Made by a program: the position numbers and the translations under genes. From Phocaeicola oris (lineage in GTDB: Bacteria > Bacteroidota > Bacteroidia > Bacteroidales > Bacteroidaceae): DNA of 64,000 bases. The first letter of the stretch is position 1; each line of letters starts with the position of its first letter. The notes under the pieces were generated by a model. That model searched no databases. It was not told the origin of the DNA and worked only from the letters and a program-made list of their open reading frames with translations. The stretch spans positions 1 to 64,000 of the forward strand of contig NZ_JAJLQX010000003.1 of NCBI RefSeq assembly GCF_021295095.1, given 5' to 3'. Below are positions 50,095-60,651 of this stretch, one piece after another.

Positions 50095-51639
50095 TCAATC
50101 CAATGTTAAAGTAACGACCGATTTTGACGGCAAAACAACTTTCAGATTTCCATTCTGAACTTTTGCACCATTGAATGTTTCCGGCTTTACCATATTCGGC
50201 TGCTCGAAAGTATTATGATCGTTAATGTGATTAACTGTCAGAATTCTACCACTGACACCTTTCACTTTCAGATTATCAAGGCTGATTTCGATCGTTTGAT
50301 CATTCTCCAAATCAATATTAGCCAAAGAGATATGAATGACTCCATTCCCATCCTTCGATGCCGTCGCGCTAACCAAAGGAACCACACGGTCGTCACGAAC
50401 AGCTTTCTTCGCTGTTGTCAATTCGAACGGCAAGAAAGTAGCATCCTGATGAATCTTATACATCTCGAATACATGATAAGTCGGAGTTAATACCATCTTA
50501 TCATCTTTCGTAAGAATCATCGACTGCAGCACATTGGCTATCTGAGCAATATTTGCCATTCTGATTCTATCGGTATATTTATGGAACACATTCAAAGAAA
50601 GCGCGGCCACCAAAGCATCACGCATGGTATTCTGTTGATAAAGATGCCCTCGTACTGTCCCCGGTTCCTCATCCCACCAAGTCCCCCACTCATCAACCAA
50701 TAAGCCAACCTGTTTGTTCGGATCGTATTTATCCATAATAGCACAATGTTTCTTTATAACCTGTTCTATTTCAAGACACTTTCCTAAAGTCCAATAATAA
50801 TCATCGTCGGTAAAGCTGATTGCGGAACCTTTACTTCCACTCCAACCGCTACAAGTATAATAATGTAAAGACAACCCATTCATCCGATGTCCTACATTCT
50901 TCATCAGCACCTCTGTCCAATTATAATCATAATCACTGGCACCACTGGCTACCTTATATAGATGATTCCCATTATATTCGCGACAATAAGTTGAATAGCG
51001 TCTGTACAAGTCGCCGTAATATTCAGGTCGCATGCTTCCACCGCACCCCCAACTCTCATTACCCACACCGATAAACTTCACTTTCCATGGTTTCTCCCGA
51101 CCATTTTCTTTGCGTAACTTAGCCATCGGACTACCTTGTTCTGCAGTCATGTATTCCACCCATTTAGCCATTTCCTCAACCGTTCCGCTACCAACATTTC
51201 CACTGATATACGGTTCGCAGCCAAGCATTTCGCACAGATTAAGAAACTCATGCGTTCCGAAACTGTTATCCTCAATGGTGCCTCCCCAGTTGTTATTCAC
51301 CAATCTTGGACGGTTCTCTTTCGGGCCGATGCCATCTCTCCAATGATATTCGTCAGCAAAACATCCACCCGGCCAACGTAATACCGGGACTTTCAGGTTC
51401 TTCAAAGCCTGAAGTACATCATTCCTATAACCTTTGGTGTTTGGAATTGGTGAATCCTCTCCAACCCACAGTCCACCATAAATACATGTTCCCAAATGCT
51501 CGGCAAACTGCCCGTATATTTCTTTGTAAATAATCTGCTTTCCATCCTGTGGATGAATAGCCATGGTTGTTGTTTCTTGAGCACACAATGGCATCGCGGC
51601 AAATAATGCGATCGAAATCAGTTCTTTCTTCATATTCAT
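50095..51639 (-). CDS. GH51 alpha-L-arabinofuranosidase
   Basis: A 514-residue secreted glycoside hydrolase; the signal peptide ends PLCAQ. The GH51 (beta/alpha)8 catalytic domain has acid/base Glu195 in [11 protein letters not shown] and nucleophile Glu317 in [15 protein letters not shown], with [20 protein letters not shown], the conserved substrate-site segment, before them. A C-terminal beta-sandwich follows. It would release terminal arabinose from arabinan or arabinoxylan. The start may be 51639 or 51633. A 50-codon exported-peptide ORF lies 13 bp upstream on the same strand. Confidence 0.95.
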   Translation of the reverse strand: MNMKKELISIALFAAMPLCAQETTTMAIHPQDGKQIIYKEIYGQFAEHLGTCIYGGLWVGEDSPIPNTKGYRNDVLQALKNLKVPVLRWPGGCFADEYHWRDGIGPKENRPRLVNNNWGGTIEDNSFGTHEFLNLCEMLGCEPYISGNVGSGTVEEMAKWVEYMTAEQGSPMAKLRKENGREKPWKVKFIGVGNESWGCGGSMRPEYYGDLYRRYSTYCREYNGNHLYKVASGASDYDYNWTEVLMKNVGHRMNGLSLHYYTCSGWSGSKGSAISFTDDDYYWTLGKCLEIEQVIKKHCAIMDKYDPNKQVGLLVDEWGTWWDEEPGTVRGHLYQQNTMRDALVAALSLNVFHKYTDRIRMANIAQIANVLQSMILTKDDKMVLTPTYHVFEMYKIHQDATFLPFELTTAKKAVRDDRVVPLVSATASKDGNGVIHISLANIDLENDQTIEISLDNLKVKGVSGRILTVNHINDHNTFEQPNMVKPETFNGAKVQNGNLKVVLPSKSVVTLTLD

Positions 51640-51652
51640 ATATTTTTATTAG

Positions 51653-51805
51653 TTATTTCCCAACTACTTGAAGATATCCCTGAGTCGGAATGGATGTACT
51701 CTGCCAAAGAATCTTTTTATTTATCCACCTACTCTCCGGAAACTGTTCTTGAGCTAACAGAGATAATGAAACTGCCGGAAACAATCTCAATATGATTTTT
51801 TTCAT
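51653..51805 (-). CDS. 50-residue ORF with signal-peptide-like start, upstream of GH51
   Basis: It begins MKKIILRLFPAVSLSLLAQ, a good signal peptide, followed by EQFPESRWINKKILWQ and ending LQVVGK. It shares strand and spacing (13 bp) with the GH51 gene, as if first in its operon. It could be a small exported peptide or the surviving N-terminus of a lost secreted enzyme or lipoprotein. No family is recognised. Confidence 0.4.
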   Translation of the reverse strand: MKKIILRLFPAVSLSLLAQEQFPESRWINKKILWQSTSIPTQGYLQVVGK

Positions 51806-51891
51806 TATTCAAGAAAGCATTTAATCTTCATATTCTACTTATGCAAAATAAAAAAATTAAATTTGCATTTCAAATCAAAACGATTGAAATT

Positions 51892-52926
51892 ATGAAGAAG
51901 CAGAAAAGAAACATTATAATAGGTATTGTATGCGGAATGATTATCATCGCATGTGGTACTGCTGGCTACGTATACCATGAACTCTTTTCTCCAAGTCTTC
52001 ACAACTCCAAAACTGCCTATATTTATATTGACAGAGATGATAATGCCGATTCCATCTTTATAAAAGTACAGCAAATAGGGAAAGTTAAAAACATGAACTT
52101 CTTTAAACTGCTTGCCAAATATAATCACTTAGAACAAAAAATACATACCGGACGATACGAGGTAAAGCCGGGCGATAATATAGTGAATCTATATAGAAAA
52201 CTGATTCACGCGCAACAAACACCAATGATATTGACCATTCCCTCTACCCGAACCATCGGGCAACTCTTCAAAGCGTTAGACCGGCAACTAATGCTCGACT
52301 CTGCCGAGATTATAAGGCCATTCAGAGACTCTCTAATCGTCCAACAATTAGGTTTTAACGAACAAACACTTCCGGCTTTCTTTATTCCCGATACCTATCA
52401 GTTTTACTGGAATGTTTCGGAAGAAGCTCTGCTTAAAAAGCTAAAGCAAGCATACGATAATTTCTGGAATCAAAAACGAATAGAGCAAGCCAAAGCTATC
52501 GGACTTACTCCCACAGAAGTCTCCACACTGGCTTCCATTGTGGACGAAGAAACTGCCAAGAACGAGGAGAAACCCGTGATAGCGGGATTATATATGAATC
52601 GATTGCACAAAGGAATGTTGTTACAAGCCGACCCGACAGTTAAATTCGCTCAACAAGATCCGTCGATTAAAAGAATTCTTTTCAAGCATTTGGAAATAGA
52701 TTCCCCTTACAATACCTATAAGAATCCGGGACTTCCTCCCGGTCCGATTCGGATTCCAAGCGTTCAAGGATTGGAAAGCGTATTGAATTACGCTCATCAT
52801 AACTATTTATATATGTGCGCAAAAGAAGATTTTTCCGGTTACCACAACTTTGCCGAAAATAATATCCAACATGCAGCTAACGCACGCCGATACCAACAGG
52901 CACTTAACCAACGGAATATTAAATAA
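51892..52926 (+). CDS. mltG: Endolytic transglycosylase MltG (YceG-like)
   Basis: 344 residues from the ATG at 51892 (MKKQKRNIIIGIVCGMIIIA); the open frame begins 51 bp earlier. One N-terminal TM anchor (about 8-27), a LysM-like region (about 45-110, GRYEVKPGDNIVNLYRKL) and the YceG catalytic domain follow. The signature is complete: LASIVDEETAKNEEKPVIAGLY with the catalytic Glu, then LLQADPTVKFA and SPYNTYKNPGLPPGPI. It cleaves nascent peptidoglycan strands and sets glycan length. It is divergent from the GH51 unit. Confidence 0.95.
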   Translation: MKKQKRNIIIGIVCGMIIIACGTAGYVYHELFSPSLHNSKTAYIYIDRDDNADSIFIKVQQIGKVKNMNFFKLLAKYNHLEQKIHTGRYEVKPGDNIVNLYRKLIHAQQTPMILTIPSTRTIGQLFKALDRQLMLDSAEIIRPFRDSLIVQQLGFNEQTLPAFFIPDTYQFYWNVSEEALLKKLKQAYDNFWNQKRIEQAKAIGLTPTEVSTLASIVDEETAKNEEKPVIAGLYMNRLHKGMLLQADPTVKFAQQDPSIKRILFKHLEIDSPYNTYKNPGLPPGPIRIPSVQGLESVLNYAHHNYLYMCAKEDFSGYHNFAENNIQHAANARRYQQALNQRNIK

Positions 52927-52976
52927 CGTTTCGCCTTAAGAGAATACTATCGAAAATAAATAATTCAATTTAGATA

Positions 52977-53007
52977 TTGGCTTTTAATCATTTCTTTCAT
53001 ATCTTTG
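52977..53007 (+). promoter_or_regulatory. Promoter of the small lipoprotein gene
   Basis: TTG at 52977-52979, a 20-bp spacer and TATCTTTG at 53000-53007 form a consensus promoter. The 200-nt leader after it contains perfect 10-bp inverted arms (TCAAGAATAT at 53049-53058, ATATTCTTGA at 53068-53077). Confidence 0.65.
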
Positions 53008-53210
53008 TAGGACGTCCAGCCAAAAATAGCAGAATTTCAACTTAAATATCAAGAATATGGAAGAAATATATTCTTGACATTTAGATAATAATATACATTA
53101 TGGACTAACAGAAAAGAATAAAGAAGGAAATCTCAATATAAATATACTTATAGAATTCAAATAAGCCCAATGAGTGATGCATTTTCACGATCTATCAATT
53201 TCTAAAAATT

Positions 53211-53603
53211 ATGAAGTCTCTTATTTCTTTAATTTTATTATGTTTCTGCTTATGCTCATGTGAAAAAAAGCAGATGGATACTGAAACAATAATTCTTGGA
53301 AAGACCTTTAGCAATCAAAGTCTATCTCTTACCTTTGAAGACAATGATTCGGTTTCTTTCCAAACCAAAAATACTTTGTATATTTTGAAAGGAAGGTCAA
53401 AATATGAAATAGATAATGGTAGAATTATAATAAAAAGTCCTTACGGAAAAAGACTTGAACCCAACGAAACAACAAACTGTTATATTTTAAGTTTTATAGG
53501 TTCTTTAAAAAATGATAGAATAGATGACGCTACATTTTCTATCATTAGTTCGTATGAAAAAGAACAGTTTTTTGGAGATGAAATAACTTTATTTCTTGAA
53601 TAA
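53211..53603 (+). CDS. Small lipoprotein of unknown function
   Basis: A 130-residue lipoprotein: MKSLISLILLCFCLCSC is a signal with lipobox LCSC, followed by EKKQMD. The mature part is beta-rich (LGKTFSNQSLSLTFEDNDSV, SKYEIDNGRIIIKSPYGKRL), suggesting a small lipocalin-like or META-like barrel, but no family is certain. A consensus promoter lies at 52977-53007. It ends exactly at the terminator of the convergent 6S-like RNA. Confidence 0.75.
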   Translation: MKSLISLILLCFCLCSCEKKQMDTETIILGKTFSNQSLSLTFEDNDSVSFQTKNTLYILKGRSKYEIDNGRIIIKSPYGKRLEPNETTNCYILSFIGSLKNDRIDDATFSIISSYEKEQFFGDEITLFLE

Positions 53604-53830
53604 AAAAGAGGGCATGTCAATTATGACACACCCTCATTATAAGGAGCCGCATTAGTGATGCGATGAAACTCCGAATGACAGGATTTGAGTGCCCTCCAAC
53701 CTTTGTAATCCACCGGCATCTCTGCTACCCGAAGGCGTGGCCCGCCATTGGAAGAAGAAGCTTGTCTCGGAATTTTTTATAATTTGATGAGTTTCCCAAT
53801 ACAACTAATGCGGCTTGTTCTCAAACTTCA
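53602..53830 (-). ncRNA. ssrS: 6S RNA candidate (Bacteroidales-1 type)
   Basis: On the minus strand a perfect promoter (TTTG at 53868-53865, 20 bp, TATATTTG at 53844-53837) is followed by about 229 nt ending in a strong terminator (12-bp arms 53608-53619/53624-53635 and six T). Long-range pairing makes a rod: GCCGCATTAGT with ACTAATGCGGC, GAAACTC with GAGTTTC, TCCGA with TCGGA, with an internal loop and terminal hairpins (GGCGGGCCACGCC region). This is the architecture of 6S RNA, which mimics an open promoter and binds RNA polymerase. The Bacteroidales-1 RNA motif is known to lie near rplT, which is present 9 kb to the right. Confidence 0.7.
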
Positions 53831-53868
53831 TCCGCACAAATATATATATTAATTATAATATTTGCAAA

Positions 53869-54254
53869 TAATATGAGTATTTTTATTTTTATAATAAAAA
53901 GAAAGAGTCAGGCAAGTAAGCTATATATCATTGATTTCTCATAGCAGTTACCATCCCGATATATATAAACCAATAAAGTGATGCGGTTGAATTCTTGCAT
54001 TTATCAGAAGTTTCTGTTTGGTCATGCGTATGAGTTAGCAATCTCTGAAAATCGATTTAAATTATATATATAGATGATACATCTGCAAGAGCCTTAAAAC
54101 ATGAAAAGTGTAATTCTATATGTTAATATATTAGCGTTATTCCTGTCTTCTATTAAAATATATCAAATAATATATTTTTTAAGTACTTATTACGATTTTC
54201 TGTGTCTTATCGAATAAAAGGATGCAATTAACATCTAAATAATACTAAAAATCT
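53869..54254. other. A+T-rich region upstream of susC
   Basis: No gene is seen. A single CATGCGTATGAGTT core at about 54022-54036 resembles the repeats at 27000-27147. No TAnnTTTG promoter at a plausible distance from the susC ATG was seen, which would fit transcription by the linked ECF sigma factor. Confidence 0.4.
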
Positions 54255-57200
54255 ATGCTTAAAATTCACCATGATTTAAAATGTATGCTATGGACAATTT
54301 TATTATGTCTTTGCGCTACTGTAGGTTATGCTCAAGAGAAACTCGTAACTATCAATGTCAAAAATGCTTCTTTGGTACAAATCTTTGAGATAATAGAGAA
54401 ACAGACTGATTATCGATTTTCGTATCGTAACGTAAATATTGATAATCGTCATGACATTTCACTATCTATCACACGAGGACGAGTACAAGATGTTCTCGAC
54501 CATGCCCTTACACAAAGAAACTTATCTTATACGATCACTTCTCCTAAGTCTATTGTTATTTATAAGAAAAGCACCGCGAATGATGAGTCTAAAGGAAACT
54601 CACGAGCGACGCGTCAAGTATTCGGCACTGTAAAGGATATGCATGGAGAACCTATTATCGGCGCAAGCATCTTAGAAAAAGGAACACAAAACGGTGTTGT
54701 TACCGATATAAACGGGGAATTCAAAATCTCTGTACAAGAAGGGGCTTCCCTTACCATTAGTTATTTAGGCTTTGTCACTCAAGACATAACCATAAAAAAA
54801 GATGAAAATCTAAAAATCATGATGGTGGACGACCAAAAATCTTTAGACGAAGTCGTTGTTATTGGATATGGAACTTCCCGAAAAAGCGATTTAACAGGAG
54901 CAGTATCTTCTGTAGCAGAAGGACAATTCGTTGAAGGAGTAACAACAAACGCATTTCAAATGATTAATGGTAAGGTAGCCGGTGTAAATGTAAGCCAAAC
55001 AAGCTCAGCGCCGGGAGCTCCTACAAAGATTCAGATTCGAGGGGCTGGATCTATTAATAGTAGTAATGCCGCTTTGGTTGTTGTTGACGGAATGCCGGGA
55101 ATAGATCCTTCGTCTATCAATACAAAAGATATTAAATCAATTGAAATTCTGAAAGACGCGTCAGCAGCAGCTATCTATGGTACGCGTGCCGCCAATGGTG
55201 TAGTACTTATAACTACCAAGCGTGGTTCCAATTCTCCGTTACGAATTCAATTTGGAGCAGAGGTAGGTATACAATCTGTAGCCAAACGTATGGATGTGCT
55301 GAATGGACACGAATATATGGAAACATTAAACGCAATTAGATTAGAGTCGAAACATCCTGACGGCGCATTGTATTCGAAAGAACAAATCGCACAAGTGGGA
55401 AATGGCACCGATTGGCAAGATGTAATATTTCGAAACGGCGCTCCTGTGCAAGACTACAAGATAGGATTCTCGGGCGGGGGAGCGAAACATAATTATTATG
55501 TAGGACTTGGTGTTATGAATCAAAAGGGATTGGTCAAACATTCCGATCTTACAAAATACAATGCCAGAGTCAATTTTGATTTATCCCCTATGAAATTTAT
55601 GAGGTTGAAGTTCAATCTTAATTATACTCGGAAAGACGGCTCATCTATTTACGAAGGCGAGGGGGTAAATGAGGCTGCCGGTGTCATCAACTCGGCTATT
55701 CAATTTGACCCGACACTGCCAACCGGTAAAAATCCAAAAACAAATCGCTATTATACAAATGATTATATTTCATTAGATAATCCACAAGGTCTTTTAAACG
55801 GAATGGAAATTAATAATCATTCCAATAATACGTATGGAATCCTTGCATTAGAATTAGAACCGCTAAAAGACCTTGTGTTCACGGCACGTGCAGGCGCGAC
55901 CGTCAATACGTACATGAACAACTTTTACCGATCAAGGGACACCATGACAGGACTTGCCTCCGGCGGAGTTGCCAACAAGAAAAGTGGTGAAGAAAGCCAC
56001 TGGCTTGCAGAGTTTATCGTGAACTATAAGCGTTCGTTTAAGAATATACATCATTTATCAGTAATGCTCGGTACAACTTTCGAGCAATTCCAGTCAGATT
56101 ATCTAATGGGTAATGCGACAGGTTTCTTATCCGATTTACTGAGCTACAATAATATGCACGGAGGAGACACTCTTAATGGTGACGACGTCTATTCTTATAA
56201 GAGCCAGAACCGCTTAAACGGATTTTTAGGAAGATTCAACTACAACCTAATGGATAGATATTTGTTGACAGCATCCGTTCGCTACGACGGAACCTCCAGA
56301 TTCTCTATTGACAAGAAATATGCGTTCTTCCCTTCTGCCGCTTTTGCGTGGAGAGTATCCGAAGAACCATTCATGAAAAAGTTTTCAAATTTAAGTAATC
56401 TTAAATTACGACTTGGTTATGGCCAACTTGGAAACCAAGGTATTAACAATTATGAAACATTACAAACTTTAATTACAGAGGGAGCTGCCGTCTTTGGAGA
56501 CAAACTCTCACAAGGCGTAGTTTCCGCACGCCTCCCTAACAGTAATCTGCGATGGGAAACGACCGAGGAGTTCAACATAGGTATTGATTTCGGATTCCTT
56601 GGGAATCGCATTTCCGGAAGCATGGATTTTTTCATTAGAGATACCCATAATCAGTTGTTCAATAAACCTTTGCCGGCATCAATTGGCTTCCAATCCATAA
56701 AAGTAAATGCAGGAAATGTCCGCAACGAAGGAATGGACTTTACCCTAAACACCGTGAACATTGATACAAAGAGGTTCAATTGGAATACCTCCTTTAACCT
56801 TTCGCTACTCAAAAACAAAGTATTGGAACTTCCTCCTTATATGCCCCGTCTGATAACCGGTAACATCACCTCTTTCGTTTCAGGTTTCAATATTACGCGC
56901 GTTGGAGACCCTATCTACTCCTTTTATGGCTACCAAGTTGATGGCATATTCCAAAAAGGAGATGACATTAAACACTCAGCACAACCGAATGCTAAACCTG
57001 GTGATTTGAAATTTTTTGATGCAGACCATGACAATAGCATTACTTCCGCAGACCGCGTCATATTGGGAAAGCCTTTTCCAGATATCACATTCGGTCTAAG
57101 TAACACGTTTAAATACAAAGGATTTACGTTTGATATATTTTTACAAGGAGTCTATGGTATTAGTACATTGGATGTTAATGTGTTAGAGACAATGTACCCG

Positions 57201-57578
57201 ACTAATGAATATCGCAACCATATTGGTCGTTATTACAGAGAGCGTTGGACAGAGACAAACCCTTCAACCAAGTACCCCAGTGGCGTAAATCCTACCGATT
57301 ATGGAGGACAATATATTGTTAACTCTATGACCGTAGTAGATGCTTCTTTCCTAAGAATTAAAAACATAAGTTTATCATACGATATTCCATTAAAGAAAAA
57401 GGATGTGATACAGGCAGTACAAGTATATGCGGCTGCTGATAATTTATGTACGTTCTCTAAATACGATGGCTTCGATCCGGATGCAAGCGCAACGGGAAGT
57501 AACAGCATCGCAAAAGTGAATTACAACAGCTATCCGTTAGCTCGTGTTTTTCGATTCGGTATTAATCTTACTTTCTAA
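54255..57578 (+). CDS. SusC-family TonB-dependent transporter with STN domain
   Basis: A 1107-residue SusC/RagA protein. After a signal peptide (ending VGYAQ) an STN domain (about 30-105, FEIIEKQTDYRFSYRNVNI) indicates signal transduction to an anti-sigma factor. A CarboxypepD_reg domain (about 120-200, VFGTVKDMHGEPIIGASILE), a plug with the SusC signature KDASAAAIYGTRAANGVVLI, and a barrel ending RVFRFGINLTF follow. It imports oligosaccharides captured by SusD. The ECF sigma/FecR pair downstream in the same locus matches the STN domain. It heads the PUL. Confidence 0.96.
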   Translation: MLKIHHDLKCMLWTILLCLCATVGYAQEKLVTINVKNASLVQIFEIIEKQTDYRFSYRNVNIDNRHDISLSITRGRVQDVLDHALTQRNLSYTITSPKSIVIYKKSTANDESKGNSRATRQVFGTVKDMHGEPIIGASILEKGTQNGVVTDINGEFKISVQEGASLTISYLGFVTQDITIKKDENLKIMMVDDQKSLDEVVVIGYGTSRKSDLTGAVSSVAEGQFVEGVTTNAFQMINGKVAGVNVSQTSSAPGAPTKIQIRGAGSINSSNAALVVVDGMPGIDPSSINTKDIKSIEILKDASAAAIYGTRAANGVVLITTKRGSNSPLRIQFGAEVGIQSVAKRMDVLNGHEYMETLNAIRLESKHPDGALYSKEQIAQVGNGTDWQDVIFRNGAPVQDYKIGFSGGGAKHNYYVGLGVMNQKGLVKHSDLTKYNARVNFDLSPMKFMRLKFNLNYTRKDGSSIYEGEGVNEAAGVINSAIQFDPTLPTGKNPKTNRYYTNDYISLDNPQGLLNGMEINNHSNNTYGILALELEPLKDLVFTARAGATVNTYMNNFYRSRDTMTGLASGGVANKKSGEESHWLAEFIVNYKRSFKNIHHLSVMLGTTFEQFQSDYLMGNATGFLSDLLSYNNMHGGDTLNGDDVYSYKSQNRLNGFLGRFNYNLMDRYLLTASVRYDGTSRFSIDKKYAFFPSAAFAWRVSEEPFMKKFSNLSNLKLRLGYGQLGNQGINNYETLQTLITEGAAVFGDKLSQGVVSARLPNSNLRWETTEEFNIGIDFGFLGNRISGSMDFFIRDTHNQLFNKPLPASIGFQSIKVNAGNVRNEGMDFTLNTVNIDTKRFNWNTSFNLSLLKNKVLELPPYMPRLITGNITSFVSGFNITRVGDPIYSFYGYQVDGIFQKGDDIKHSAQPNAKPGDLKFFDADHDNSITSADRVILGKPFPDITFGLSNTFKYKGFTFDIFLQGVYGISTLDVNVLETMYPTNEYRNHIGRYYRERWTETNPSTKYPSGVNPTDYGGQYIVNSMTVVDASFLRIKNISLSYDIPLKKKDVIQAVQVYAAADNLCTFSKYDGFDPDASATGSNSIAKVNYNSYPLARVFRFGINLTF

Positions 57579-57589
57579 AATATACAATT

Positions 57590-59071
57590 ATGAAACTTTA
57601 TCATATCACTTTAATATTGACAACCGTCCTTATACCGCTTTTTTCGAGTTGCAATGATTTCCTCGAAGAAAAAGTGTACACAGAATATTCTCCGAAAGCT
57701 TTGCTTTCAACTCAAGAGGGTATAGATGCCTTGTTAGCCGGAGCTTATTCTCGCTCCAGAATTGTTCAATACGATAGTAGGAATTACACCTATCTCTTCA
57801 ATGAGTTCCCTACGGACATTGCTTTTGAAAGTGGTGGAGGGCTTGAGAGGAATGCCGCTCCTTTCATTAATTTCACATGGTCTATTGATGACCAACTCCT
57901 CAACAGTTTTTGGGAAAAGATGTACACTGCTATTTCCAGTGCAAATTCGGTCATAAATGTTGTGGAAAATATTCCGAATATGTCAGAGCAAAAGATAAAT
58001 TCAGCCCTTGGAGAGGCACGATTCATAAGAGCCTCATCCTATTATTTCCTATATAATCTTTTCGGAACCGTTCCGATCATAGAAATATCAAAGGATGCCA
58101 GTCCTGATGAAATAGAAGAAATCGGTTCATCTACACCGCGAGCTACAAAAGAACAAATGATCAAATATATAGTAGATGACCTCGTCTTCGCGTCAGAAAA
58201 TCTGCCGGAGAAGGAGGATCCAATTGGAAAGGCCACAAAAGGGGCTGCTCTTGCCGTCTTGACCAAATTGTATATGCATGAGAGGGATTGGAACAATGTT
58301 GCACAGACTGCTAAAGAAATAATAGACCTAAATGTGTACACTCTCTATGGCGACTATGTGAAGATGTTTTCCATAGAAGGGGAGGACAACAAAGAGTTCA
58401 TCTACCGCGCCCCATGCATAGCGCAGCCGGGGTATGCCAATAACTACATGGCTCATGCCTTTCCTCCTAATTACCCCATACAGAGCAATTGGTTGAACTT
58501 CGGAGCACAGTTTAGAACCTATACTGCCTTCTATGACACATTCGCAGAGAACGATATCAGGAGGAAATGCTTTGTCACTCATTATGTGGATCAATCCGGA
58601 ACCGAAGTGGAATTGCTTCGTTCCAACGGAGTGGCACTCAACAATGCAAGAAGCTTCAAATATGTACCGGATCCGAATGCAGTTGGCGAAAAAATGGGTA
58701 ATGACATTGTATATATAAGATATACCGACATTCTTCTATGCAGGGCGGAAGCTCTTAACGAGCTAAATGGTCCGAACGCAGAAAGTGCTCAACTAATAAA
58801 TCAAATCAGAAACAGAGCGGGAATAGAAGCCATAAACTTATCGGACTACCCAACAAAGGAAGGTCTGCGCGATCTTATCTTGGAAGAGAGGGGACGAGAG
58901 TTCTTTTCTGAAGGATTGAGACGTGAAGACTTAATCCGCCATCATAAATTTATTTCGAATGCAATCGCCCGTGGAAAGAAAGCTCAGGACTATCAGGAAC
59001 TTTACCCTATTCCGCTAAGGCAGTTGGAAGCCAACCATAACTTGAAACAAAATCCGGGCTATTCTAATTAA
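57590..59071 (+). CDS. SusD/RagB-family glycan-binding lipoprotein
   Basis: A 493-residue surface lipoprotein with lipobox FSSC, then NDFLEEKVYTEYSPKALLS, the typical SusD opening. TPR-like helical repeats fill the N-terminal two thirds, and the C-terminus has IRYTDILLCRAEALNELNG, then NQIRNRAGIEA, LILEERGREFFSEGLRREDL and YPIPLRQLEAN, all family hallmarks. It forms the lid of the SusC transporter encoded 11 bp upstream. Confidence 0.96.
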   Translation: MKLYHITLILTTVLIPLFSSCNDFLEEKVYTEYSPKALLSTQEGIDALLAGAYSRSRIVQYDSRNYTYLFNEFPTDIAFESGGGLERNAAPFINFTWSIDDQLLNSFWEKMYTAISSANSVINVVENIPNMSEQKINSALGEARFIRASSYYFLYNLFGTVPIIEISKDASPDEIEEIGSSTPRATKEQMIKYIVDDLVFASENLPEKEDPIGKATKGAALAVLTKLYMHERDWNNVAQTAKEIIDLNVYTLYGDYVKMFSIEGEDNKEFIYRAPCIAQPGYANNYMAHAFPPNYPIQSNWLNFGAQFRTYTAFYDTFAENDIRRKCFVTHYVDQSGTEVELLRSNGVALNNARSFKYVPDPNAVGEKMGNDIVYIRYTDILLCRAEALNELNGPNAESAQLINQIRNRAGIEAINLSDYPTKEGLRDLILEERGREFFSEGLRREDLIRHHKFISNAIARGKKAQDYQELYPIPLRQLEANHNLKQNPGYSN

Positions 59072-59088
59072 CTAAAACAAATACGATC

Positions 59089-60651
59089 ATGACATTCTCA
59101 AGACCAAACAACTTTTTGCTTTTATCCTGCGGATTGATCCTCCATGGATCGATAGCATCGGCCGGCAACACAGCATCAGGAAAGGACGTACGCCCCAACA
59201 TTGTTCTTTTCATGGTGGATGACATGGGGTGGCAGGACACCTCTGTCCCGTTTTGGACGCAGCGTACGCGTCTTAACGACATATACGAAACGCCAAACAT
59301 GGAACGGTTGGCCGCACAAGGAATGATGTTTACTCAAGCTTACGCCTGTCCTATCAGCTCACCAACCCGATGTAGCTTGATGACAGGTTCCAACGCGGCA
59401 CGTCATCGAGTAACGAATTGGACGTTAGAAAAAGGTGTGTCAACCGACGATCCGGATAAGGACTGCCTCACACCGGACTGGAACTACAATGGGATCAGCC
59501 AAGTGGCGGGTACGGACCACACCTATGTTGGCAAATCATTCGTAGATCTGTTCCGTGAGAATGGCTATCACACCATCCATTGTGGAAAGGCTCATTGGGG
59601 AGCGATCGGCACACCGGGGGAGAACCCGACACACTTTGGGTTTGAAGTAAACATCGCTGGACATGCGGGTGGCGCGCCTGCCACATACCTCAGCGAACGT
59701 AACTTTGGCAATGTCACAGACGGAAAGCCATCGTCCAAGTTTGCTGTCCCCGGATTAGAGAAGTACTGGGGAAGCGGTGTGTTCCTGACCGACGCCCTGA
59801 CACAGGAGGCGATTTCCGCGCTACGAAAAGCTAAGGAATATCATCAGCCTTTCTACCTCTATATGTCGCAATATGCTATACACATCCCAATTGACCGAGA
59901 TATGCGTTTCTTCAATAAATACATCCTCAAAGGTCTGTCAGAGAAGGAAGCGGCCTATGCGTCGCTAATCGAGGGAATGGACTGCAGTCTTGGCAAGATT
60001 ATGGACTGGCTGGATGAAAACGGCGAGACGGAAAACACTATCTTCATCTTTATGAGTGACAACGGTGGATATGCTACCGGAACACAATGGCGCGACGAAC
60101 CATTGTTCACGCAAAATGCACCGTTGAAGTGCGGTAAGGGATCGCTCTATGAGGGTGGAATACGCGAGCCGATGATCGTGAGATGGCCGGGGAAAGTCGT
60201 GGCAGGAAGCAGATGCGACCATTACCTGATGATAGAGGACTTCTATCCTACACTATTGGAAATGGCAGGTATTCATAATTACAAAGTGCCGCAGACCATC
60301 GATGGGCGCAGTTTCATGCCTATGCTACTCGGAACGGGCGACACATCGAAAGAGCGAATGTTGATTTGGAACTACCCCAACGTATGGGGGAATGATGGGC
60401 CGGGCATCAGCCTGAACTGTGCCATAAGAAAGGACGACTGGAAATTAATATATGACTACAAAACAGGGCAGAAAGAACTCTACAATATCCCAAAAGACAT
60501 AGGCGAACAAATTAACCTTGCTCCAAGCCATCCAGAAATAGTCCGAAATCTGTCCAGCGAATTAGGTCGGTCACTAAGGAGTATGCATGCTCAACGGCCG
60601 ACGTTTAAGGAAACTGGACTAAAATGCCCTTGGCCAGACGAAGTGAAATAA
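59089..60651 (+). CDS. Sulfatase (S1 family, serine-type)
   Basis: A 520-residue secreted sulfatase. The formylglycine motif is Ser90-Ser-Pro-Thr-Arg94 in ACPISSPTRCSLMTG, the serine type that needs an anaerobic sulfatase-maturating enzyme (anSME, not in this window). Metal ligands are FMVDDMGWQD near the N-terminus and SDNGG in the middle, with CGKAHWGAIG and KCGKGSLYEGGIREP also typical. It would desulfate a host or algal/plant glycan imported by the SusCD pair. It is third gene of the PUL, 17 bp after susD. The substrate is not deducible. Confidence 0.95.
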   Translation: MTFSRPNNFLLLSCGLILHGSIASAGNTASGKDVRPNIVLFMVDDMGWQDTSVPFWTQRTRLNDIYETPNMERLAAQGMMFTQAYACPISSPTRCSLMTGSNAARHRVTNWTLEKGVSTDDPDKDCLTPDWNYNGISQVAGTDHTYVGKSFVDLFRENGYHTIHCGKAHWGAIGTPGENPTHFGFEVNIAGHAGGAPATYLSERNFGNVTDGKPSSKFAVPGLEKYWGSGVFLTDALTQEAISALRKAKEYHQPFYLYMSQYAIHIPIDRDMRFFNKYILKGLSEKEAAYASLIEGMDCSLGKIMDWLDENGETENTIFIFMSDNGGYATGTQWRDEPLFTQNAPLKCGKGSLYEGGIREPMIVRWPGKVVAGSRCDHYLMIEDFYPTLLEMAGIHNYKVPQTIDGRSFMPMLLGTGDTSKERMLIWNYPNVWGNDGPGISLNCAIRKDDWKLIYDYKTGQKELYNIPKDIGEQINLAPSHPEIVRNLSSELGRSLRSMHAQRPTFKETGLKCPWPDEVK

